Assembly (NCBI GenBank): GCA_016932965.1
Contig: JAFGBW010000213.1
Span: 1-12,228 of the forward strand
Direction: 5' to 3'
DNA length: 12,228 bases
Source of the DNA: Candidatus Auribacterota bacterium
GTDB taxonomy: Bacteria > Auribacterota > JAFGBW01
Shown here: in pieces, positions 6,163 through 12,228 of the stretch
Position numbering within the stretch: the first letter of the stretch is position 1
How the letters are laid out: each line of letters opens with the position of its first letter
The notes under the pieces: model-generated
The model's input: the letters and a program-made list of their open reading frames with translations, nothing else
Told to the model about the DNA's origin: nothing
Database searches by the model: none
Position numbers and translations under genes: made by a program

Positions 6163-8188
6163 TTATTTCATCCTCCCACATGGAAAACATTCCTTCAACC
6201 TCAGTGATATTCTGAGGATAAATAAGAGTGCTGAAACGAAAGGCGCTAGGGGAAGTCTTCATGGTATTTTTTAATTTTTTACTCATTTCCTTTTTAATTC
6301 TGGCAAGAACACCCGGGACTACGGCTGGATCCGTGATGATCATTAAAAAAAGCTTTTCGGCTTTTGGAAAAAAAGCAACTTCATCCGTTCCCTTTTTTAT
6401 GATTTCAGAAAGAATTTTTACAGCATTATTTCTGGTTTTTCTGGTCTCGTCAAGACCATCCTTGTGTTTCCTGAAAATAATCTTCACCAAAGCCATGGAT
6501 TTCTTTTCGCGAGACAATTCACGCATACGGTCTTTGATCATTTCCTGAAAAGCCTCTTTTTCAGAAAAATCCGGAAAATGAACGATAAACTCGCAACCTT
6601 TTTTTTCAAGAAAACCGGATTCCGGAGGAGAATGAAGAGAGATATGCCCTCCGTGCAATTTGATGATCTCGGAACAAATCGCCAGTCCTAGACCCGTACC
6701 TTTTTCCCCGGCTCCATAAGTCCGGTTTACCTGCTTGAATTTTTTGAAAAGAATATCCTGGTCTGACGACGGAATTCCATCCCCATTGTCAATAACATGA
6801 ACGGCCCACCCATCGCTGCGTTTTTCACAATAAACCAGGATTTTTCCCCCTTCCGGAACAAATTTAATGGCATTACCGATCAAATTAATGAAAACCTGAT
6901 CCAACTTCTGAAAATCCGCAAATGCGGCCCTGATTCCCTTTTGAATCCGGATTGAACAGTCAATGTTTTTGACCTTCATTTTTTCCTCGAGACAATCTGC
7001 CACATGCTGAAGAAGACGGGGTAAATCATCATAATGACGCCTTAAAACCACTTCCCCGGCTTCCAGTTTCGAAAGATCCAGAAGATTGTTGATCAAAGAG
7101 GACAGCCTGACCGTATTGCTTTTAATCCGTTCCACATAATGGCTTATTTTTTCCGACAAGGGGCCGGCAATCCCCCTCATAAGGTTGTTGACCATGGAAT
7201 CTATGGCGGTCAATGGGGTTCGGAGTTCGTGCGAAACAGTAGAAATGATCTCGGTTTTCAGGCGGTCCACTTCCTTGTAATGAGAAACATCACGAATCAT
7301 GATGAGGACTTCCTTGGTTCCCTTGAGTTCGTCCATGTCGATTTTTAATATCCTCTCAACCGGATAGTTAAAATGCATTTCTCTGCTGATCAGCTCGGCT
7401 TTTTGATCGAATTCATTTAAAAGTGGGGTAAAAATGGAAAGAATGAAAGCCTTGAGATTATCATTCAATGATTGTGGCAGACCCAGAAATTTTTTAGCAG
7501 CAGGATTGATGAGTTTGATTTGACGGTCAAGGGACAGAAGGATGATGCCGTCCCCCATATGATCGATCAGGACAGAAAGGTTTTTTTCAGCGGAATAGAC
7601 CAGGCGCGACACTTTCAAAATGATCTGACAAAGCCAGATGAACAGAGGCTCAGCCTTTTTATTGTGCCAGTAGTTATTGTAAGGATTAGCGGAGGCCACT
7701 AACAATGTCCCGGGACATTCTGCCTGAAAATGCATTTCAACGGGAATTAAAAAAGAAACGGAAGCGTATTCAGGCGGGATAGGACCCAGACGATTGAGAG
7801 AAATTTCAAAAATCGGCGGTATTGGATCCGTTGATAAAAAGCCGGATTCCTTTTTTAAAAAGCCCAGCAGCTGATCGGAAAAATTAAAATCAGAATACGG
7901 AGTAAACGTGAGGAGCCGCCCGGATACCAAGTCATGGTAAGCCAGACCCGAGTATTTGATTTCAGGGATGAAAAACTCCAGGAACTCCTGAGCCATGAAA
8001 AGAAAAGCTTCAGATGGATTGCCTTCGAAAGAAAGCCCGGAGGTCACTCCCAGTTTAAAAGCAGAATCCTCCAAATCACTAACAACAAATTCATCAATCC
8101 ACTCATAAAAAACCCTTGATCTTTGAGGAACCGATTTTTCATCCTCTATTTCAGGATGAAAGAATAAGTTGTCTTGCTGCCCATTCAT
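6155..8188 (-). CDS. Sensor histidine kinase with GAF-like, PAS, HisKA, HATPase and a C-terminal GGDEF-like domain
   Basis: The product is 677 aa from ATG 8188, chosen because AGAGAGG lies 6 nt upstream. An in-frame ATG at 8194 has no room for that site. Residues below are counted from the upstream ATG (subtract 2). About 35-200 looks GAF-like and carries no membrane segment, so the protein is probably cytoplasmic. PAS is at about 203-305 (DHMGDGIILLSLDRQIKLIN). HisKA has His322 in SHELRTPL. The ATPase domain has the N-box NLIGNAIKF (about 437-445), DNGDGIP (469-475) and GTGLGL (499-504). The last 115 or so residues are unusual for a kinase: the order ALVKIIF, long helix, GTDEVAFFPKAEKLFLMII, helix, FRFSTLIYP resembles a GGDEF fold lacking the GGDEF motif. 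Two receiver genes follow in the same operon and are probably its substrates. Confidence 0.95.
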   Translation of the reverse strand: MNGQQDNLFFHPEIEDEKSVPQRSRVFYEWIDEFVVSDLEDSAFKLGVTSGLSFEGNPSEAFLFMAQEFLEFFIPEIKYSGLAYHDLVSGRLLTFTPYSDFNFSDQLLGFLKKESGFLSTDPIPPIFEISLNRLGPIPPEYASVSFLIPVEMHFQAECPGTLLVASANPYNNYWHNKKAEPLFIWLCQIILKVSRLVYSAEKNLSVLIDHMGDGIILLSLDRQIKLINPAAKKFLGLPQSLNDNLKAFILSIFTPLLNEFDQKAELISREMHFNYPVERILKIDMDELKGTKEVLIMIRDVSHYKEVDRLKTEIISTVSHELRTPLTAIDSMVNNLMRGIAGPLSEKISHYVERIKSNTVRLSSLINNLLDLSKLEAGEVVLRRHYDDLPRLLQHVADCLEEKMKVKNIDCSIRIQKGIRAAFADFQKLDQVFINLIGNAIKFVPEGGKILVYCEKRSDGWAVHVIDNGDGIPSSDQDILFKKFKQVNRTYGAGEKGTGLGLAICSEIIKLHGGHISLHSPPESGFLEKKGCEFIVHFPDFSEKEAFQEMIKDRMRELSREKKSMALVKIIFRKHKDGLDETRKTRNNAVKILSEIIKKGTDEVAFFPKAEKLFLMIITDPAVVPGVLARIKKEMSKKLKNTMKTSPSAFRFSTLIYPQNITEVEGMFSMWEDEING

Positions 8189-8231
8189 GATCATCCTCTC
8201 TTCAGGAATCCAATAAATCCGAAACCAAAAT

Positions 8232-8255
8232 CCGTTAAAAACGGCCAGGCCGTTT
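8232..8255 (-). promoter_or_regulatory. Two overlapping, mutually exclusive hairpins in the kinase operon leader
   Basis: AAACGGCC and GGCCGTTT form a near-perfect dyad (8239-8255) with one central base. On the minus strand its 3' arm runs into a five-T stretch, terminator-like. CCGTT and AACGG (8232-8236 and 8240-8244) form a second 5-bp hairpin with a 3-nt loop that reuses the arm at 8240-8244, so both cannot form at once. It lies 44-67 nt before the kinase start codon. It could be an attenuator or a protein-binding palindrome. Confidence 0.35.
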
Positions 8256-8285
8256 CATACCAGGCAAAAATCTCATGCTCAATAA

Positions 8286-8315
8286 AGTGTATCCCACTTA
8301 GGATAAAATCCTCAA
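8286..8315 (-). promoter_or_regulatory. Candidate promoter for the kinase-receiver-receiver operon
   Basis: On the minus strand there is a -35-like TTGAGG (8315-8310), an 18-nt spacer and a -10-like TACACT (8291-8286), each four of six to consensus. The small dyad AGGAT-3-ATCCT (8300-8312) lies between them. The predicted leader to the start at 8188 would be about 90 nt. Weak evidence. Confidence 0.25.
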
Positions 8316-8466
8316 GATAAATGTGCTTCGATAGTGCCATGATGCTTTCCATGAATCAGCGGTCAATAGTGAACCTTTACAGCGTCAAACAAAAAAATCA
8401 TTTTTGATCTTTAATTTTTTCGTGTGTTCAGCCTGTTTCATTGTTAATATCAATTTCAAAAAAAGC

Positions 8467-10230
8467 ATGACAGAACAAACCCCCATCAATGCAGTGATCA
8501 TCAGTTTCAATACTAGGAAACTCACCCTCAACTGTATTCAACGCCTTGAAAAACAAATTCAGCCTCTTAAAGGGCAGATCATTGTCGTGGACAACGGATC
8601 AACAGATGGAACTTCAGAGTGGATTCGGAATCATCATCCTTCAGTTCATTTAATCGAAAACATCGAAAATCGTGGCTTTGGGTCGGCCTGCAATCAAGCT
8701 GTCAGACTATCTCAAAGAGCAGTCTACTATCTTTTTGTCAATTCGGACACCGATCCCAAGGAAGGGGTCATCGAACAAATGCTTTCATACATGGAGCAGC
8801 ATCCTCATTGCGCGATGTTAGGGCCCCGTTTGGAAAATGAAGACGGAAGCATGCAGCATTCCTTTGCTAACTGCCCCAATTTGTGGAACGAACTGTTCAC
8901 GATGAATCTTTTTACTTATCTTATGCCGCATGAGTATCCGCACAAACGACATCCCCTCACCCGACCCATTGAAGTACCAAGTCTGGTCGGAGCCTTCATG
9001 ATGATACGGGGTGACGATTTCCTAGCAGTAAAAGGTTTTGATGAGCGTTACTTCTTTTTCTTTGAAGAAACGGACCTTTGCCGGCGCTTGATCATGAAAA
9101 ATAGAAAAGTGATCTATCACCCCGATTTGACTGTCCGTCATTTTCAGGGAGCCTCTGCCGATCAAAACCCGGTGTGGGCCAGATATGAATATCATCGTTC
9201 CAAATACCAGTTTCTTTTTCGCTGGGAAGGCAGAACCGTATGCCTTGTGGTCTATGTAAAAACACTTCTTTCCCTTCTGCTGAAATGGCCGTTTTATGCC
9301 GTCATGCAGTTTCTTACGCTGAATTGCATTTCAAAAATGAAATCAAAGACCAAAACCTGTTTTCATCTGCTGCTCAATCATGTTCTCGGATTTCCACCGT
9401 ATCTCCCTTTACTCAAAGTAAAAAAGGTTACAAGCCTTCAAGGAAGCTGGATAAAAAGCAATCTGGATGAAGAAAAAAACAAGGGCCTTCTAGAAAAGAT
9501 CCGATCCGAACACGATATGCAGCTAGTCAAAAGATCCCCTGCCGCCATGACTTATTCCTTTTCCTGGGAAGCCAAATCCTGGATCGGAAAATTCCAGCAT
9601 GATATTTCTTTTTTCAAAAAATGGAGGGGACACTTTGGTAGAAAAAATTTCATCAACAGTCTCCGGCTCAACTCGATTGGCATAAGCGTTCCCTACCCCA
9701 TCGCTTATGGCACTATCAAGGACGGAACGCAAAGCAACAGGAGATTTTTCATCTCGGAAGCTGTTCCGGAATCGGAGGTTTTGAATTTTTTTTATCCGGG
9801 TTTAAAAAAAATCACTGCGTCATTTAATCTGCAAAAGGAGAAACGCCGCTGGATAAAAAAATTGGCAAACACGGTCCGCGGACTTCATGACCGGTTTATT
9901 TTTCATCATGACTTGAAAGCCTCTAACATATTATTCCGGCTTAAGCAAACGGACAGCGGGACCCTTGAACCGGATTGGTCTCTCATTGATCTCGAAAAAG
10001 TGAGTTATGGATTCTTTTTCACCCAGAGACTCCGGCTGAAAAACCTGGTTCAACTTAACAAATCTTTTCCGGATATAAAAGAAGTGACAAACCGGGACCG
10101 TCATCTTTTTTTATACCATTACCTAAAAGGAACGCTCGACTTTCCTGAAAGAAAAAAATGGGCGAAGATCATCTCCCGCTGGACGAACAAAATCCTCATT
10201 AAAAAAGGAAAATCACCCCTTCTTGCCTGA
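8467..10230 (+). CDS. Family 2 glycosyltransferase fused to a Kdo/WaaP-type (lipopolysaccharide kinase-like) domain
   Basis: The 587-aa product is numbered from ATG 8467. The frame stays open upstream to a TTG at 8404, but that would put a 21-residue Phe-rich extension before the GT2 fold. The glycosyltransferase spans about 7-250: VDNGSTDGT at 41-49, the DxD-type NSDTDP at 92-97, FFFEETDLCRR at about 197-207 (acceptor-side acidic residues) and RHFQGAS. These are typical of rhamnosyltransferase-like GT2 enzymes using nucleotide sugars. A hydrophobic stretch at about 258-285 may contact the membrane. The C-terminal part (about 350-575) resembles the Kdo/WaaP kinase family: FHHDLKASNILF (Asp482, Lys484, Asn487) as catalytic loop and SLIDLEKV (Asp508) as metal site. 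The likely role is sugar addition plus phosphorylation of an envelope glycolipid on the cytoplasmic face. Sugar and acceptor are unknown. It is divergent from the kinase operon, and no clear Shine-Dalgarno precedes the ATG. Confidence 0.92.
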   Translation: MTEQTPINAVIISFNTRKLTLNCIQRLEKQIQPLKGQIIVVDNGSTDGTSEWIRNHHPSVHLIENIENRGFGSACNQAVRLSQRAVYYLFVNSDTDPKEGVIEQMLSYMEQHPHCAMLGPRLENEDGSMQHSFANCPNLWNELFTMNLFTYLMPHEYPHKRHPLTRPIEVPSLVGAFMMIRGDDFLAVKGFDERYFFFFEETDLCRRLIMKNRKVIYHPDLTVRHFQGASADQNPVWARYEYHRSKYQFLFRWEGRTVCLVVYVKTLLSLLLKWPFYAVMQFLTLNCISKMKSKTKTCFHLLLNHVLGFPPYLPLLKVKKVTSLQGSWIKSNLDEEKNKGLLEKIRSEHDMQLVKRSPAAMTYSFSWEAKSWIGKFQHDISFFKKWRGHFGRKNFINSLRLNSIGISVPYPIAYGTIKDGTQSNRRFFISEAVPESEVLNFFYPGLKKITASFNLQKEKRRWIKKLANTVRGLHDRFIFHHDLKASNILFRLKQTDSGTLEPDWSLIDLEKVSYGFFFTQRLRLKNLVQLNKSFPDIKEVTNRDRHLFLYHYLKGTLDFPERKKWAKIISRWTNKILIKKGKSPLLA

Positions 10231-10295
10231 ACAGAAAAAGAAGAAAATAAAAAACTCTTTCCTTTCATTTTATTTGCGATTATGATCCGATCAAT

Positions 10296-11948
10296 ATGAA
10301 TGTGATTTGTTTTGAGAAAAACTTAAACGTTTCTTGCATTCTAAAAAAAATTTCTCCTCAAGCCTCTGTCATTGTGCTGGATTCCATACCTTCCCCTGCC
10401 TTTATTTATCCTTCGCATAGTATTTTTTGTATCGATTTGACAATGAATAAAGAAACCCTGTCTGATTTTGTCAAAATAATCGATCACGTCCGGGATAAAA
10501 CAGTTATCCTGATCTATACGTTCAATTCTGACCTTGAAAAAATCGCCCAGATCAACCTGCTTACTTCCCCCTTTCAATGCCTTTCTCTTTCCCAAATTGA
10601 GAACGGACAATTTCACCCCGGAGCTTCAGCTTTATTCGAGGAAAATAAGCCATCCTTTTTTCCTGTTTCCTCCGCGCCTCACCATGATCTGCCCTGGACA
10701 ACTTTAAAAGAAATTATGGCAGAAAAACTAGCCGGAAAAACAACTCCTTTGCCGCTGCTCATGAAATGGATGTGTTCTTTTTTTGAAAGCGAAAAAATGG
10801 TTCTTTTCAGACAAAAAGATTCGCATTTTGAATGGACCGCTGACTCAGGGCTGTCTTCCGCCCTTCATGATTTATTTCTAAAATCTTTTTTTCCTTTAAA
10901 CAGTCCACTATGCCAAATCCTCATGACCAGCCAGCCTTGCGCTGCTTTGCCTCATATTGTGCCGGAAATCAAGGCCGTTTCCCGTGAAATCACGGACCTC
11001 TTGCAGATGCTTCATATGGGAGGAGCAGTTTTATTGGAAACAGACCCCTGTTCTTATCTCCTCTTTTTTTCTTCAAAACAGACGGGCTTTCCCTTTTCAT
11101 GGCATGAAATACAAAGCTTGAGAAACATGGGAAAATATCTTTTATCAACTTCTCCTAAGCCAACCGCCGAGGAGATGAAATCCATGGCTTCTTTCACCCC
11201 CGAACCTTCATCAGAAAAAAACTCCTTTACATCACTCCGCGCGCTGGCAAACCGGACTTCCAACGAATTCAAAAACGCTCTGGTCTCAATCAAAACCTTT
11301 GCCCAGCTTCTGCCTCAGCGTTACAAGGATCCCCACTTTCGGAAGGATTTTTTTCATGTCATGACAGGTGAAGTTGAACGCCTGGAAAAATTAATGGAAA
11401 CCATCTCTTTTTTTTCTTCTGATTGCATTTTAAAAACCGTTTCATTGGATCTCATTCAGCTGCTTGAAGAATCGTATGAGATCATCCGGGAACATTTTTC
11501 AGGAATAAAACTGAAAATAAACACCGCGGAAAACACCTTTTTTCTCATGGCAGACCCTGTCCTTTTAAAAAATACTTTCCTGCATCTCATGACCAACGCT
11601 GCCCAGGCGATGAAAGAATCCGGTACTATTGAAATAACAGTTGATCCGTTAGTTTCTCCTGAAAACCGTCTGCAGGGCTTTGTCAAAATAACACTCCAGG
11701 ATTCAGGCTGCGGACTGGATCCATCCCTTTCCGAAAAATGGTTTGAACCATTTTTTTCCACCAAGGCATCCGGCTTGGGATTGGGACTTGCCTATGTCAA
11801 AAAAGTGATCGAAGCCCATGGGGGAACCATCCGTCTCTCCAACAGAAAAGAAAGCGGGGCTTCCGTAACAGTGGAACTTCCTCTGCAACCCCTGCAGTCG
11901 GAAAACCATTTGAAAACATTGATCGACACGAATTCCCTAAGTAATTAA
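10296..11948 (+). CDS. Histidine-kinase-like protein with His-to-Asn change at the phosphoacceptor site
   Basis: The 550-aa product has no membrane segment. Residues 1-110 alternate strands and helices like a receiver, with Asp47 (SIFCIDLT) and Thr75 (VILIYTF) at receiver-like spacing but without the acidic pair or the conserved Lys. About 150-283 looks GAF-like. The dimerisation region (about 312-372) is close to NtrB/AtoS-type kinases: SNEFKNALVSIKTFAQLLP, where relatives read HEIKNPLVSIKTFAQLL. The expected His is Asn323 (codon AAC at 11262-11264) and the Pro is Ala328. The ATPase domain is intact in motif: N-box LMTNAAQAM (Asn434), DSGCGL (469-474), FEPFFSTK (483-490), GLGLGL (493-498). 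It may bind ATP but should not autophosphorylate at the normal site. It lies 65 bp after the glycosyltransferase gene and 14 bp before a response regulator gene. No good Shine-Dalgarno precedes ATG 10296. Confidence 0.93.
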   Translation: MNVICFEKNLNVSCILKKISPQASVIVLDSIPSPAFIYPSHSIFCIDLTMNKETLSDFVKIIDHVRDKTVILIYTFNSDLEKIAQINLLTSPFQCLSLSQIENGQFHPGASALFEENKPSFFPVSSAPHHDLPWTTLKEIMAEKLAGKTTPLPLLMKWMCSFFESEKMVLFRQKDSHFEWTADSGLSSALHDLFLKSFFPLNSPLCQILMTSQPCAALPHIVPEIKAVSREITDLLQMLHMGGAVLLETDPCSYLLFFSSKQTGFPFSWHEIQSLRNMGKYLLSTSPKPTAEEMKSMASFTPEPSSEKNSFTSLRALANRTSNEFKNALVSIKTFAQLLPQRYKDPHFRKDFFHVMTGEVERLEKLMETISFFSSDCILKTVSLDLIQLLEESYEIIREHFSGIKLKINTAENTFFLMADPVLLKNTFLHLMTNAAQAMKESGTIEITVDPLVSPENRLQGFVKITLQDSGCGLDPSLSEKWFEPFFSTKASGLGLGLAYVKKVIEAHGGTIRLSNRKESGASVTVELPLQPLQSENHLKTLIDTNSLSN

Positions 11949-11962
11949 AAAGGAACCATGTT

Positions 11963-12228
11963 ATGGGTAAAAAGAAGACAATTTTAGTGGTTGATGATGA
12001 ATACGGCGCCCGGGAATCCCTAAAAGTGATTCTAGAACCGGATTATGAAATCATTGCAGTTGAGTCTTGTCTTCAAGCAGCCCTCATCATTGCTAAAAAA
12101 GCGCCTAACCTCATTCTTCTGGATATATCCCTTCCGGATAAAAACGGGATGGAATGGCTCAAAGAATTACACCAGAATGAAATTCCCATTCCAGTGATCA
12201 TGGTGACAGCCACTCAAACGCTCAAAAC
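11963..12228 (+). CDS. Response regulator, 5' end (receiver domain), truncated by the window edge
   Basis: The visible 88 residues are a receiver domain: Asp11-Asp12 (ILVVDDEY), phosphoacceptor Asp54 (LILLDISLPDKNGMEWL) and Thr82 (VIMVTA). The frame is open to the window end, so the conserved Lys and any output domain lie beyond it. The start ATG 11963 has AGGA 8 nt upstream. An ATG at 11958 is in another frame. It follows the histidine-kinase-like gene by 14 bp and is presumably its partner. The NtrB/AtoS-like kinase core next to it would fit an NtrC-family (sigma-54 activating) regulator, but that part is not visible. Confidence 0.93.
   Translation, partial: MGKKKTILVVDDEYGARESLKVILEPDYEIIAVESCLQAALIIAKKAPNLILLDISLPDKNGMEWLKELHQNEIPIPVIMVTATQTLK

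Noticed and set aside
8404-8466. TTG-initiated extension of the glycosyltransferase frame
   Set aside because: The added residues are hydrophobic and Phe-rich, precede the normal start of the GT2 fold, and have no ribosome binding site. They are most likely untranslated leader.
10245-10275. AAATAAAA/TTTTATTT stem between the glycosyltransferase and the second kinase gene
   Set aside because: The 8-bp stem is all A/T with a 15-nt loop in an A/T-rich spacer, which is too weak to call a terminator.
11958-11963. ATG at 11958 as the start of the last response regulator
   Set aside because: It is out of frame with the receiver domain. ATG 11963 is in frame and has AGGA at suitable spacing.

Overview
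The window is a 12.2 kb piece of a Gram-negative bacterial chromosome, AT-leaning by eye (low-to-mid 40s % GC). It encodes a peptide/nickel-type ABC importer, membrane permeases, an envelope-glycan enzyme with a lipopolysaccharide-kinase-type domain, and several two-component proteins. A protein with a Kdo/WaaP-like kinase domain implies an outer membrane with phosphorylated lipopolysaccharide or a similar glycolipid. The unusual proteins (secreted HD protein ending in ASSLAA, receiver-rich signalling operons) make me think of a deep-branching lineage such as Omnitrophota or a relative, but this is a weak impression. There are no rRNA or tRNA genes, CRISPR arrays or intact mobile elements.

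Layout. (1) 1-1497, + strand: the 3' end of an OppD/DppD-type ATPase followed by a complete OppF/DppF-type ATPase, the tail of an oligopeptide/dipeptide importer operon. (2) 1501-2202, - strand: a membrane-anchored protein of unknown function, convergent with the importer. (3) 2203-2601: a 399-bp divergent intergenic region with a candidate promoter, a dyad, a repeated 11-mer and a paired heptamer. (4) 2602-4314, + strand: a 570-aa protein with a signal-like N terminus and a SpoT/RelA-like HD phosphohydrolase domain, without a (p)ppGpp synthetase domain. (5) 4411-5277, - strand: an EamA/DMT permease. (6) 5390-8188, - strand: a histidine kinase followed by two stand-alone receiver proteins in a tightly coupled operon. 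(7) 8467-10230, + strand, divergent from the kinase: a family-2 glycosyltransferase fused to a Kdo/WaaP-like kinase domain. (8) 10296 to the right edge, + strand: a second histidine-kinase-like protein, whose expected phosphoacceptor histidine is asparagine, followed by a response regulator cut by the window end.

Working together. The glycosyltransferase-kinase gene lies between two signalling modules, one divergent and one directly downstream, so envelope-glycan control by one or both is a reasonable guess but is not shown by the sequence. The most unusual points are the H-to-N change in the second kinase and its receiver-like N terminus, the GT2-kinase fusion, the GGDEF-like but motif-less C-terminal domain on the first kinase, and the apparently exported SpoT-like HD domain. 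Genes at the head of transcription units mostly lack a clear Shine-Dalgarno sequence. The 233-aa gene, the first kinase and the internal operon genes have good ones.
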